A DNA stretch of 64,000 nt, from the NCBI RefSeq assembly GCF_014696105.1, contig NZ_JACJPO010000058.1, forward strand, positions 43,250-107,249, given 5' to 3'. Shown one piece after another: positions 52,486 through 60,951 of this stretch. Below the pieces are notes generated by a model. That model saw only the letters and a list, made by a program, of their open reading frames with translations, was not told where the DNA came from and did not search any database. Position 1 is the first letter of the stretch. Each line of letters begins with the position of its first letter. The translations under genes and the position numbers were made by a program. The DNA comes from Microcoleus sp. FACHB-1515 (GTDB taxonomy: Bacteria > Cyanobacteriota > Cyanobacteriia > Elainellales > Elainellaceae).

Positions 52486-52712
52486 CTTTCATCTCCTGAA
52501 CTGTAGCCAAATCGCTGATGATCGTTGCGGTCATAATAGCGACCTGCGCGGCTAAAGCGATCGTCCGAGTTCACAGCGGAATCTTCGCTAAGATCAACGG
52601 GTGCATTCGCGCTTGAAGGATTTGTTTCGCTGGGAGTCAGTTGCGCTTGTGGCGAATCGACAATCAGCGGGTCAAGCGATCGTTCAAACAAATGATTAAA
52701 ATCAACGTTCAT
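52482..52712 (-). CDS. Small hypothetical protein, 76 residues
   Basis: Acidic, polar protein beginning MNVDFNHLFERSLDPLIVD and continuing with low-complexity Ser/Asn/Pro sequence, ending RYYDRNDHQRFGYSSGDES. No signal peptide or membrane helix; it looks intrinsically disordered. ATG 52712 has GGGAGA about seven bases before it, a fair ribosome site. It overlaps the convergent secreted-protein gene by four bases at their stop codons. No family recognised. Confidence 0.55.
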   Translation of the reverse strand: MNVDFNHLFERSLDPLIVDSPQAQLTPSETNPSSANAPVDLSEDSAVNSDDRFSRAGRYYDRNDHQRFGYSSGDES

Positions 52713-52862
52713 GGCCGTTCTCCCAACCAGTTTGTATTAACAGCAGTATTTCAACTGGGTTCTAGAAGTGTGATTGGTTCACTTTGAAACTGCCTCCCTC
52801 AGTAGAATGAAGAAACCGTTTTTCCTCGTCTAAAACCGAAATAATTGAAAAAAAGTAATAAA

Positions 52863-52882
52863 TTGCAAAAAATCTTTTGCAA
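52863..52882. promoter_or_regulatory. Inverted repeat upstream of the HlyD-type gene
   Basis: TTGCAAAA (52863-52870) and TTTTGCAA (52875-52882) are perfect 8-bp arms with a four-base spacer, 66 bases before the HlyD-type gene start. It has the form of an operator for a dimeric regulator. No -35/-10 pair was confidently placed around it. Confidence 0.35.
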
Positions 52883-52948
52883 AGTCGGTTGCGATCGGGA
52901 ACGCTTAATCACAAAAGCTTGTCCGTTTTCTCAGTACTTGCCCCAATC

Positions 52949-54340
52949 ATGACGATCGATTCTCCCCGTCCTGCCCCTGCCACACAAGCTGCCCAAGCTC
53001 GTCAAACTCGCCAGCAGTTCGCCAATCCCGAAGATTATTTGTCGTATGAACTGGGAAAAGCTGTCCGCGAACTGCCGCCGCTCTACACGCGCTTATTGGC
53101 CGGAAGCTTGTCTTTGCTTGTGTTTGGCTCGATCGCTTGGGCGCACTTTAGCAAAGTTGATGAAGTGGCAACGACCAACGGCGAACTGATTCCCTCGGCG
53201 CAAATTCGTCCGGTTCGCGCTTTGGATGGCGGCGTTTTGCGCGAGGTGCGGGTCAAGGAAGGAGACGAAGTGAAGCAGGGCGATGTGCTGATCGTGCAAG
53301 ACCCGACGCAAACTGAAACGGCGATCGCTCGTCTGCAAGAATCGGCCAAGCTGATCCGCCAGGATATTGCTCGCTTAGAGGCAGAACGTACCGGACGCAG
53401 CACGGCAGGCACTTCCACTCAAGATCAGCTTCTTGCTGCCCGCCTGCAAGATTTTGATACGCGCCGCGCGGCTGCGATTGCCGAAGCGAACCGCCAGCAG
53501 GCCGCGATCGGTGCAGCCCGTGCGGAACTCGCTCGGCTTCAAGAAAATCTCACCAATGCGCGATCGCAGCTTGCCAACGCTCAAGAGCGCGAACGCAGCC
53601 TGCGTCCTCTTGTGGCGGATGGAGTTGTGCCTCGCTTTGACTATCTAGAAGCCAGAGACCGCTTGACCGAGGCGGAAAATACCGTAAACTCCTTGCCGCA
53701 GTCGATCGCGGCTCAGCAGCAGCAAATTCGTCAGGCAGAGCAATCCTATCAGGCTGCGTTAGAAACAGCGAATGGCCTTTCCGCTCAGCGGCAAAGCGAA
53801 ATTTTGACGCAGTTGAACCAGCGGCGCGAGGAACTGACGAATTTGGAAGGCCAAATCGCCCAAACGACGACGCAGCAGGATCGATCGATCATTCGCGCTC
53901 CGGTTTCCGGTCGTGTCTACAATCTGGAAGCGAATTTGAGCGAAGGAACGATCGAACCGGGAGAAGAACTGTTGTCGATTGTGCCGCAAGACCAAACGCT
54001 GCTGCTGGAAGTAAAAGTGCTCAACCGTGACATCGGCTTTATCAGCGAGGGAATGCCTGCCAAAGTCAAGCTGGCAACTTTTCCGTTTCAGGAATTCGGC
54101 ACAATTCAAGGCACAGTCGAGCAAATTAGTCCCAACGCCACAATGGATCAAAATCTCGGTTTGGTCTATACGGCGCAGGTGAAGCTCGATCGCACCTCGA
54201 TGCGAGTGCGCGGTCAGGAAGTTGATCTGGTTCCGGGTATGGCTGCGACTGCCGAGATCGTGACGCGCCAAAAATCCGTGCTCACTTTCTTGGTCGAGCC
54301 GATCACTCGTCGCTTTGATGAAGCCTTCTCGGTGCGGTAA
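52949..54340 (+). CDS. HlyD family periplasmic adaptor (type I secretion membrane-fusion protein)
   Basis: 463-residue inner-membrane adaptor linking an ABC transporter to an outer-membrane channel. A 40-residue cytosolic N-tail rich in Gln/Ala/Arg precedes one transmembrane segment (about 50-68, LLAGSLSLLVFGSIAWAHF). The beta-barrel start is VDEVATTNGELIPSAQIRPV. VRVKEGDEVKQGDVLIVQD is the lipoyl half-motif. Long coiled-coil helices span about 130-310 with Gln/Ala/Arg repeats, and IRAPVSGRVYNLEANLSEGT is the second lipoyl half. ATG 52949 is preferred to the open frame from 52877. No ABC transporter or TolC-like gene is adjacent, so its partners are encoded elsewhere. An operator-like palindrome is upstream. 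Confidence 0.9.
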   Translation: MTIDSPRPAPATQAAQARQTRQQFANPEDYLSYELGKAVRELPPLYTRLLAGSLSLLVFGSIAWAHFSKVDEVATTNGELIPSAQIRPVRALDGGVLREVRVKEGDEVKQGDVLIVQDPTQTETAIARLQESAKLIRQDIARLEAERTGRSTAGTSTQDQLLAARLQDFDTRRAAAIAEANRQQAAIGAARAELARLQENLTNARSQLANAQERERSLRPLVADGVVPRFDYLEARDRLTEAENTVNSLPQSIAAQQQQIRQAEQSYQAALETANGLSAQRQSEILTQLNQRREELTNLEGQIAQTTTQQDRSIIRAPVSGRVYNLEANLSEGTIEPGEELLSIVPQDQTLLLEVKVLNRDIGFISEGMPAKVKLATFPFQEFGTIQGTVEQISPNATMDQNLGLVYTAQVKLDRTSMRVRGQEVDLVPGMAATAEIVTRQKSVLTFLVEPITRRFDEAFSVR

Positions 54341-54400
54341 TCACCTGGGCGTTGCAGGAAACTCTCCTGCGGCAGACGGCGCGATGGAGGGCGAGCAGGC

Positions 54401-54406
54401 TATAAT
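54401..54406 (+). promoter_or_regulatory. -10 hexamer TATAAT
   Basis: Perfect TATAAT at 54401-54406 with no recognisable -35 at 17 bases, 30 bases before the downstream start. Just upstream, 54354-54370 carries a perfect 6-bp hairpin GCAGGA-AACTC-TCCTGC after the HlyD stop, without a T-run. Confidence 0.35.
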
Positions 54407-54435
54407 TTGGGCGGAAGCGATCGCAATCTTTCTTT

Positions 54436-54765
54436 ATGAGCAATAGCAATCCTCTGATTCATGCGTTTTTTGTTGGCAGAGCGTTTGCTGAAGCGCTAGG
54501 CGAACAAGTTGAAATTGCCGTCACTGATGCCCTGAGTGAACTGGGCAAGTTTGACGCAGAACAGCGCGAACGACTGCGGCAGTTCACCGAGCAAGTCTTG
54601 GAACGCGCCCGACAAGAAGAAGAACTGGCAATGCACGGACGCACTGCGACAACCGTTGTAGCAACAGAGGGCAGCGAAGACGTGCAGGCGACGATCGACG
54701 ATCTTCGCGCCGAAATTGCCACCTTGCGTGTGGAAATTCAGCGTCACCGCAGCGCTTCGCTTTAA
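54436..54765 (+). CDS. Cyanobacterial conserved protein (DUF6825-like, thylakoid-associated by annotation)
   Basis: 109-residue protein. The N-terminus SNPLIHAFFVGRAFAEALGEQ is conserved in cyanobacterial hypotheticals that are sometimes annotated as thylakoid-associated. ALSELGKFDAEQRERLRQFTEQ and VLERARQEEE make a long amphipathic helix, and the C-terminus DDLRAEIATLRVEIQRHR is a short coiled coil. No classical transmembrane span or signal peptide. ATG 54436 lies 30 bases after a TATAAT box. The UbiB-type gene follows 46 bases later on the same strand. Family name from memory; function unknown. Confidence 0.7.
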   Translation: MSNSNPLIHAFFVGRAFAEALGEQVEIAVTDALSELGKFDAEQRERLRQFTEQVLERARQEEELAMHGRTATTVVATEGSEDVQATIDDLRAEIATLRVEIQRHRSASL

Positions 54766-54811
54766 GTTCCTAGCCTAGAGTTCTTAGCCCACTGTCCCTG
54801 GAAGTTTCTGA

Positions 54812-56641
54812 GTGCCTTTTCCTGACGACTCTCACCTGATGCCGCCCGACGCGAAGCCGCTCCGCTCCGCGCCTTTCGATTTGCCGGAGCCGACCCCGCA
54901 AATTCACTCAGAAACCTTGGCGGCAATGCAAGCGCAGCACGAGGACGAGCTGGTAGTTCGCCGTCCGCCGCCTGCAAAGGCATATCGCTGGAGCCGCGAT
55001 CGCTATTCGCGTCAAGGCCGCTTCATCGACATCTGGTCATTCATGCTCAAGCTGCTTGCAGAACGCTGGGCATATAACAAGTCTTGGAGCTATAAAGGCG
55101 GCATCAGCGAAGAGAAAAAAGCGCTGCGTCGTCGCCGCTTGGCCGTTTGGATTCGCGAAACGCTGCTGGACTTGGGGCCAACCTTCATCAAGGTCGGGCA
55201 GCTTTTTTCCACTCGTGCCGATCTCTTCCCCAGCGAATACGTCGAAGAACTCTCGAAGCTGCAAGACAAAGTTCCGGCTTTTAGCTACGCACAGGTCGAG
55301 GCGATCGTTGAGCAAGACTTGGGCAAGCCGATTCCTGATTTGTTCCGCAGCTTTGACCCAATTCCATTGGCTGCGGCTAGCTTAGGCCAAGTCCATCGCG
55401 CTCAACTGTTTTCCGGCGAAGAAGTCGTTGTCAAAGTGCAGCGACCCGGACTGCGAAAGCTGTTTGAAATTGACCTGGCAATTCTCCGAGGCATCGCCGG
55501 ATACTTTCAGCGGCATCCGGAATGGGGACGAGGCCGCGACTGGATTGGAATCTACGAGGAATGCTGCCGGATTTTGTGGGAAGAAATCGACTACCTCAAT
55601 GAAGGCCGCAACGCCGACACCTTCCGCCGCAACTTCCGAGGCGAATCGTGGGTAAAAGTGCCGCGCGTCTATTGGCGCTATGCCTCACCCCGAGTTTTGA
55701 CGCTGGAATATCTGCCCGGAATCAAAATCAGTCAGTACGATGCGATCGAAGCTGCCGGACTCGATCGCAAGAATCTTGCCCAGCTTGGTGCAAGAGCTTA
55801 TCTGCGACAGTTGCTCAATGATGGATTTTTCCACGCCGACCCGCATCCGGGCAACATTGCCGCCAGCCCGGATGGAGCCTTGATTTTTTACGATTTCGGC
55901 ATGATGGGACAGATCCAGCCGATTACGCGCGAAAAGCTGCTCGATACGTTCTTTGGCATCGCGCAAAAAGACGGCGATCGCGTGATGGAATCGCTGGTCG
56001 CGCTGGGCGCACTTGCTCCGCAAGACGATATGGGACCTGTGCGGCGATCGATTCAGTACATGCTCGATCACTTCATGGATCAGCCGTTTGAGAATCAATC
56101 GGTCGCGGCGATTAGCGACGATCTGTATGAAGTCGCGTATGACCAGCCGTTTCGGTTTCCCGCTACGTTTACCTTTGTGATGCGAGCTTTTTCGACGCTA
56201 GAAGGTGTCGGCAAAGGACTTGATCCTGATTTCAACTTCATGGAGGTCGCCAGACCTTTTGCTACCCAAATTATGAGCAGTAACGGGCATTCTCCAGAAA
56301 GCGGCATCTTGAGCGAACTCGGTCGGCAAGCAGCGCAGGTAGGCAGCACGGCCTTCGGCCTACCGCGCCGGATCGAAGATACGATCGATAAGCTAGAGCG
56401 CGGCGATATTCGCATCCGCACGCGCTCCACCGAAACCGATCGCGCCTTGCGTCGGCTGAGTAACGTTAATATAGGGACTAACTACGCAATCTTGACCGGA
56501 GCGTTTACCCTATCCGCTACGCTGCTCTTCATTCACCAATATGTTTGGCTGGCGGCGGCGGCGGCAACGGCGGCTGCCCTTGCTGGAATTGCGCTAATTC
56601 GTCTGCTGATTCGTCTCGATCGCTATGAACGCATGTTTTAA
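54812..56641 (+). CDS. AarF/ABC1/UbiB family atypical kinase
   Basis: 609-residue protein-kinase-like ATPase linked to quinone and lipid metabolism and found in thylakoids and plastoglobule-like bodies. Its N-terminal 75 residues are family-variable. The ABC1 signature is FIKVGQLFSTRADLFPSEY with the KxGQ motif replacing the Gly-rich loop. VHRAQLFSGEEVVVKVQRPG holds the VAVKVQ lysine, FFHADPHPGNIA is the catalytic loop, and IFYDFGMMGQI the DFG motif. Two membrane segments lie at the C-terminus (about 555-595). Start is GTG 54812, with ATG 54839 an alternative. Same-strand neighbours on both sides suggest a loose operon. Confidence 0.9.
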   Translation: MPFPDDSHLMPPDAKPLRSAPFDLPEPTPQIHSETLAAMQAQHEDELVVRRPPPAKAYRWSRDRYSRQGRFIDIWSFMLKLLAERWAYNKSWSYKGGISEEKKALRRRRLAVWIRETLLDLGPTFIKVGQLFSTRADLFPSEYVEELSKLQDKVPAFSYAQVEAIVEQDLGKPIPDLFRSFDPIPLAAASLGQVHRAQLFSGEEVVVKVQRPGLRKLFEIDLAILRGIAGYFQRHPEWGRGRDWIGIYEECCRILWEEIDYLNEGRNADTFRRNFRGESWVKVPRVYWRYASPRVLTLEYLPGIKISQYDAIEAAGLDRKNLAQLGARAYLRQLLNDGFFHADPHPGNIAASPDGALIFYDFGMMGQIQPITREKLLDTFFGIAQKDGDRVMESLVALGALAPQDDMGPVRRSIQYMLDHFMDQPFENQSVAAISDDLYEVAYDQPFRFPATFTFVMRAFSTLEGVGKGLDPDFNFMEVARPFATQIMSSNGHSPESGILSELGRQAAQVGSTAFGLPRRIEDTIDKLERGDIRIRTRSTETDRALRRLSNVNIGTNYAILTGAFTLSATLLFIHQYVWLAAAAATAAALAGIALIRLLIRLDRYERMF

Positions 56642-56668
56642 CGTTTCTGCCTGTGTCATCTGTGCCTT

Positions 56669-57421
56669 ATGAAATGCTCCTTCGCGGGTCTGACTGATCC
56701 GGGGTTGCTTCGCACTGTTAACCAAGACGCCTATCACATCGACGATCGCGGGCGGTTCTTTGTGGTAGCAGACGGCATGGGCGGACATGCAGGTGGGCAA
56801 GAAGCTAGTCGGATTGCCACTGACGCGATTCAAGCTTATCTAGAAGAACATTGGGACTCAACCGAGCATTCCAAAACGCTGCTCGAAACCGCACTGCTCG
56901 AAGCGAATCAAGCCATTCTGCAAGACCAAGCCATGCACCCGGAGCGATCGGACATGGGGACAACAGCAGTGGTTTTGATGTTTCGTGATGATCAGCCTTG
57001 GTGTGCTCACATCGGCGACTCGCGTCTCTACCGTCTGCGTCAAAATCAGCTAGAGCAAATCACCGAAGACCATACTTGGGTGGCACGAGCGACGAAGCTA
57101 GGCGAGATTTCACCGGAGCAGGCGCGGATGCATCCTTGGCGGCATATTTTATCTCGCTGCCTGGGGCGTGAGGATGTGCGGCAAATTGACGTGCAGGCGA
57201 TCGAGCTTCAGCCGAGCGATCGCCTGTTGCTGTGCAGCGACGGCCTAACCGAAGAACTGCCCGATAGCGCGATTGCTGCCCGACTCAAATCGATCGCAGC
57301 GGGCGAGCAGGCGGCGATCGCCTTGGTTAACGATGCTAAAGATCAAGGCGGGCGTGACAATATCACCGTTGTGATTATTTCGATCGATCCGTCCGACTGG
57401 AACGATTTAGCTGCACAGTAG
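56669..57421 (+). CDS. PP2C-type serine/threonine protein phosphatase
   Basis: 250-residue Mn-dependent phosphatase (PPM family, like PphA/Stp1). Motifs: TDPGLLRTVNQDAYHID, FFVVADGMGGHAGGQEAS with the metal-binding DGMGG, GTTAVVLMF, AHIGDSRLYRLR, LLLCSDGLTEELPD and DNITVVIISI, all intact. Normal minimal length with no regulatory domain. ATG 56669. It lies 27 bases after the UbiB-type kinase gene and about 280 bases before nblA. A Ser/Thr kinase gene lies 0.7 kb downstream on the opposite strand, which could be its counterpart, though the two are not cotranscribed. Confidence 0.94.
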   Translation: MKCSFAGLTDPGLLRTVNQDAYHIDDRGRFFVVADGMGGHAGGQEASRIATDAIQAYLEEHWDSTEHSKTLLETALLEANQAILQDQAMHPERSDMGTTAVVLMFRDDQPWCAHIGDSRLYRLRQNQLEQITEDHTWVARATKLGEISPEQARMHPWRHILSRCLGREDVRQIDVQAIELQPSDRLLLCSDGLTEELPDSAIAARLKSIAAGEQAAIALVNDAKDQGGRDNITVVIISIDPSDWNDLAAQ

Positions 57422-57579
57422 CAGCGCGGCAAAGAACTTTAAATTTCTATGCGATCGCTCTTCTGGTTATAAACCGTAGGGAGCGGTTGAGTCTTACTGC
57501 CGATCGGTAGCGTAAACAGCAGTTTCTTTTTCCTCCTTCGGTAAGATTCCCAAAGTACCCAAGAAGAGGGATGGGCGAT

Positions 57580-57609
57580 TTGTCAATTGCTTGTTATCTT
57601 TTGTAATAT
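57580..57609 (+). promoter_or_regulatory. Candidate nblA promoter
   Basis: TTGTCA (57580-57585) and TAATAT (57604-57609) spaced by 18 bases, about 95 bases before nblA. The consensus match is moderate. No clean NtcA site (GTA-N8-TAC) was found in the 280 bases upstream of nblA, where one would be expected if nitrogen stress acts directly. Confidence 0.3.
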
Positions 57610-57701
57610 CAAGGGAGGATTAAGCCAAGCAAATCGCCAGTTTAATCTCAATGCAGTCTTTCCCGACTGCGCCCACCATCCGGTTAAAGGAGTTAACCTG
57701 T

Positions 57702-57899
57702 ATGATGAACCAGCCCGTCGAACTCACTCTAGAGCAGCAGTTCAGTTTGCGATCGTTTGAAACGCAAGTTGAGCGGATGAGCCACGAGCAAGCCCAGCAG
57801 TTTCTCGTTAAGCTCTACGAGCAAATGATGCTGCGCGAAACGATGTACAAGCACTTCCTCAAGCACCAGTGGGGAATCGAATCTGGCCCACAGTTCTAG
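57702..57899 (+). CDS. nblA: Phycobilisome degradation protein NblA
   Basis: 65-residue adaptor (Ycf18 family) that binds phycobiliproteins and the Clp unfoldase so that phycobilisomes are degraded during nutrient starvation. It reads MMNQPVELTLEQQFSLRSFE, then MSHEQAQQFLVKLYEQMMLRE and YKHFLKHQWGI, all diagnostic. ATG 57702 is chosen over ATG 57705 because AAGGAG at 57687-57692 is nine bases away. The in-frame ATG at 57651 is not needed. Its product works with ClpC and ClpP/ClpR, whose genes lie elsewhere in this window. Terminator not evident. Confidence 0.94.
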   Translation: MMNQPVELTLEQQFSLRSFETQVERMSHEQAQQFLVKLYEQMMLRETMYKHFLKHQWGIESGPQF

Positions 57900-58112
57900 T
57901 TCCGCTTCGATTCGACAGTGGACGACCTCCTTCTCTTGCTTTGTTCTATCGCGGAAGGAAGCTGGGGGTGCTGGGGCGTCAACTTCCGAAGACGCGAATC
58001 AATTTGCTCGCCTCAGATTTCGATTATTTGATTCGCCCGTTTGACTTTAGAAAGGAAAGAGCGCTTCTTCAGTCACCGCTTGGACGATTCAACCAAGGCT
58101 AATGCAAAACAC

Positions 58113-59666
58113 TTAGTTCACGATCGCGCTGGATGTCGTTGAATTTGAGTTGTAGTTCAAATCTGCATATAGCGATTCAAGTCTTAGCAAAATACTCGGC
58201 TTTGTCTTTTCCAGTTCGTCTTTCAACATCTGCTTGCTGACGGTGTAGAGCGAAGTTGCAGGTGAAGAAAAACCGATCGCTGCCCACTCCATCAGCAGCT
58301 TACATTGGCTGGGCGGAACCGTCGCAGGCAACACGTTGGTACAGCGCTTTGTTTCTTTTGAAAACAGCAACACTCGGTATTGACCGCTTTCTGCAAGCAG
58401 GCGTGTGATGTGTTGCCCTTGATTGGTACGCAAGTCAAGATAGCAAGATAGCCAGCGCGGTTCAGCAATGCGGCTAAACAAAACGGTCAGCCACAGCACG
58501 ACCGGATGCGGAGATGGTGAAAACAAAAACCAGTTGTAGCGAGCACAAATTAAGCGTCGCTCGATTTCTTGTCGAGGCAGCATCACCCAAACGCTTGCGA
58601 TCGTTTCTCGATTTGTGCTGAGTACCTGCGGAAACACAATATCGGCGATCGGTTTGTCGTGCGGCCAGGTTGCGATCGTTGGTGCGCCTTCGGACAGGCG
58701 CAAATCGATTTTCGGGGCGATCGGCTTTTGCGCCAGCGCATCGCCAATACGTTTGCCGAGTTCCAAGCCCGGACGATATTGCTTTTCGAGCGGTTCCAGT
58801 TCGCGAATCACCTCTGCCGCCGTTTGGGGGCGATCGTCCGGCGATTTGGCAAGACAGCTCATCACTAAATTTTCCAGCGATCGCGGCAGCTTAAGGCTGG
58901 GATTGATAGCTTCAAACGATCGCGGCATTTGCAGCCGATGCGTGCGATACCAACCGCTGAAGTTGAGTGGTTCAGCAATCAGCGGCATTTTGGACGTGAG
59001 CATCTGAAACATCATCACGCCCAAGCTGTAGATGTCCGATCGCGCATCGAGTTCGCGTCCTTCCATCTGCTCTGGCGACGAGTAGGCCAGCGTGCCCATG
59101 AAGCAGTTGGTTTGGCCGCTATCTTCATGCAGCAGTTTGGCAATGCCAAAGTCCAAAATCGTTGCCAGTTCGCCCAGCGTGTCATCGTGGCTAATCACAA
59201 TGTTGCTGGGCTTGATGTCGCGATGAATGATCGGGCAAAGTTCGTTGTCGATCAGGATGCCTTGATGAGCACACTGAAGCCCCAGGCAGATTTGCCGAAT
59301 CAAGCTGAGAAAGCGCGGCAGCGGCAGCGGTTGGCGAGCAATCAGTTCGCTGAGGCTTTGACCGTCAAGATACTCCATCACGTAGAACGGAATGCCTTCA
59401 TCGTCTACGCCGCAGTCCGAAACGCGAACGATGTGGCGGCTGCGATGTCCAAGCTGAGCGCAGGTGGTGGCTTCGCGCTCAAAGCGGTCTTTCATTTTTT
59501 TGTTCAGCAGCGCGTGCGACAAAAATTTCACCGCAACCGGAACCCCGCCCAGCAGCATATCTTTTGCGCCGTATACCTTGCCCATTGAACCTTGTCCAAT
59601 CAGCTTGATCAGGTGATAGCGCTTTGCCAGGGTGTGACCGATGTAGGAATCTTTTGTCGTTGTCAT
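58113..59666 (-). CDS. Serine/threonine protein kinase (Hanks type)
   Basis: 517-residue kinase. The domain spans about residues 18-285: GQGSMGKVYGAKDM (glycine loop), VPVAVKFLS (invariant Lys), IIHRDIKPSNIVIS (catalytic loop), ILDFGIAKLL (DFG), GTLAYSSPEQMEG (APE-like) and SDIYSLGVMMFQML. An extra segment of about 200 residues follows, with no transmembrane helix and no PASTA or WD repeats. It includes PSPHPVVLWLTVLFSRIAEP and the end IL-LRLESLYADLNYNSN. ATG 59666 is chosen over TTG 59729. Convergent with nblA and divergent from the glycan operon. The substrate is unknown. Confidence 0.9.
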   Translation of the reverse strand: MTTTKDSYIGHTLAKRYHLIKLIGQGSMGKVYGAKDMLLGGVPVAVKFLSHALLNKKMKDRFEREATTCAQLGHRSRHIVRVSDCGVDDEGIPFYVMEYLDGQSLSELIARQPLPLPRFLSLIRQICLGLQCAHQGILIDNELCPIIHRDIKPSNIVISHDDTLGELATILDFGIAKLLHEDSGQTNCFMGTLAYSSPEQMEGRELDARSDIYSLGVMMFQMLTSKMPLIAEPLNFSGWYRTHRLQMPRSFEAINPSLKLPRSLENLVMSCLAKSPDDRPQTAAEVIRELEPLEKQYRPGLELGKRIGDALAQKPIAPKIDLRLSEGAPTIATWPHDKPIADIVFPQVLSTNRETIASVWVMLPRQEIERRLICARYNWFLFSPSPHPVVLWLTVLFSRIAEPRWLSCYLDLRTNQGQHITRLLAESGQYRVLLFSKETKRCTNVLPATVPPSQCKLLMEWAAIGFSSPATSLYTVSKQMLKDELEKTKPSILLRLESLYADLNYNSNSTTSSAIVN

Positions 59667-59801
59667 TGCCGAAATATCTGCCGATGCCGTGTACGGAGCG
59701 AACCCGCCAATGTCGTAATCAGGCGGCAAACTAGGCGCTTCTAATTACTGTGAATGCTGCTAGAAGACGCACCACGATTTCATAAAGATTTATTTACCCT
59801 A

Positions 59802-59816
59802 ACCTAGATTCTAGGT
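59802..59816. promoter_or_regulatory. 15-base palindrome, possible operator
   Basis: ACCTAGA-T-TCTAGGT: 7-bp arms around a single central base, 136 bases upstream of the kinase start and 172 bases from the rightward operon. A related but imperfect CTAGA/TCTAG pair is repeated about 100 bases to the right. Confidence 0.35.
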
Positions 59817-59910
59817 GACTTTATCAATTTCGATCGATGCTCGCAAAAATGAAGCGAGACAGAAGCGTTGCCTCGATCGCGCCTGAGCCATTCAATTTCA
59901 GCAACTAGAA

Positions 59911-59937
59911 ACACCCTAGAGAACATTCTAGCGGTGT
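59911..59937. other. Strong hairpin with CTAGA/TCTAG arms
   Basis: ACACCCTAGA (59911-59920), a six-base loop GAACAT, then TCTAG-C-GGTGT (59927-59937) forms a ten-base stem with one bulge. No T-run follows, so it is not a standard terminator. It lies 52 bases upstream of the GT2 start and would be in the leader if transcription starts earlier. Confidence 0.35.
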
Positions 59938-59988
59938 GCTCTGGTTCCGGGCGGATGATTTGACGAAAGGGTCAAGACACAATGGTTA

Positions 59989-60951
59989 ATGTCGATCGAG
60001 GCGGCATCGATCAAAAGCCGATCGACATCAACGGAAATGACGCTAATCTCTGCGATCGTCTGTACGCACAATCGCGATCGCTATCTCGGTGGCGCGATCG
60101 ATAGCCTGCTGACTCAAAATTTTGCAGGCGAATTTGAAGCGATCGTGGTTGATAACGCCTCGATCGATCGAACTCGCGCCGTTGTGGAATCTCGCCTGCC
60201 TCATCCGCACCTGCGCTATGTGTATGAACCACAGCTTGGCTTGTCGATCGCCCGCAATACCGCAGCCAAACACGCTAGCAGCCCGATTTTGGCGTATCTC
60301 GACGACGATGCGATCGCCAGTCCGCACTGGCTGCAAATGCTCTACGATGCGTTTGTCCTGCATCCCGATTTGGCGATCGCAGGCGGGCGCGTCACGCTGC
60401 TGTGGCCGGACGGCATGACGCGCCCGCGCTGGCTGTCGGCTGGCCTGATGCAAAGTTTGGGCGCATATGATTTGGGAGCGGAATGCGTGTGGATCGATCG
60501 CCCTGGTCAAACGCCGAGAGGCTTGAACTACGCGATCCGCAAATCAACGCTGGAGTCGATCGGCGGCTTTGACGTGAACCTAGGCCGGAGAGGAAAAAAT
60601 TTGCTCTCGAACGAAGAACTGTACGCAACTGAACAAGTGTTGCAGCGCAGCGGGCGCGTCGCCTATTTGCCACAGGCGCAAGTGGCTCACCAGGTTGCCC
60701 CAGAACGCTTGCGGGCGAGTTGGTTTCTCAGCCGAAACTGGTGGCAGGGCATTAGCGACTGCTATCGCGAGCAGGCTGCTCAGATCGATCGCCGCCAACA
60801 GCTTCAACAAGGTAGCGATCGCCTGTTGCGCGGCTGCGTCAAAGCAATCCGCCACCTGCACCAGCCCGCCATCTGCTTTGACAATCTCGTTTATGCTTAT
60901 GGACAAATTGCCTACCTCAAAGCCTGCTTGCAGCAGCGATCGGGCAAATGA
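59989..60951 (+). CDS. Glycosyltransferase family 2
   Basis: 320-residue cytosolic GT-A enzyme. Motifs: LISAIVCTHNRDRYLGGAI, AIVVDNASIDRT, ILAYLDDDAIASPHW with DxD and LNYAIRKSTLESIGGFD as acceptor block. The ED-like motif reads NEELYATEQVLQRSG. The last 70 residues are helical. ATG 59989 is annotated; ATG 60037 (MTLISAIV) is an alternative that removes a polar 16-residue lead. It overlaps the next GT gene by four bases (ATGA), so translation is coupled. First gene of a three-gene glycan operon. Confidence 0.87.
   Translation: MSIEAASIKSRSTSTEMTLISAIVCTHNRDRYLGGAIDSLLTQNFAGEFEAIVVDNASIDRTRAVVESRLPHPHLRYVYEPQLGLSIARNTAAKHASSPILAYLDDDAIASPHWLQMLYDAFVLHPDLAIAGGRVTLLWPDGMTRPRWLSAGLMQSLGAYDLGAECVWIDRPGQTPRGLNYAIRKSTLESIGGFDVNLGRRGKNLLSNEELYATEQVLQRSGRVAYLPQAQVAHQVAPERLRASWFLSRNWWQGISDCYREQAAQIDRRQQLQQGSDRLLRGCVKAIRHLHQPAICFDNLVYAYGQIAYLKACLQQRSGK

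Larger units (their letters stand above)
59667..59988. other. Divergent intergenic region with two palindromes
   Basis: 322 bases separating the kinase gene from the GT2-GT2-acetyltransferase operon. It has a 15-base palindrome at 59802-59816 and a hairpin at 59911-59937, listed separately, each a possible regulatory site. The left part codes an alternative kinase N-terminus only if the TTG start at 59729 is used. No tRNA or terminator. Confidence 0.5.
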
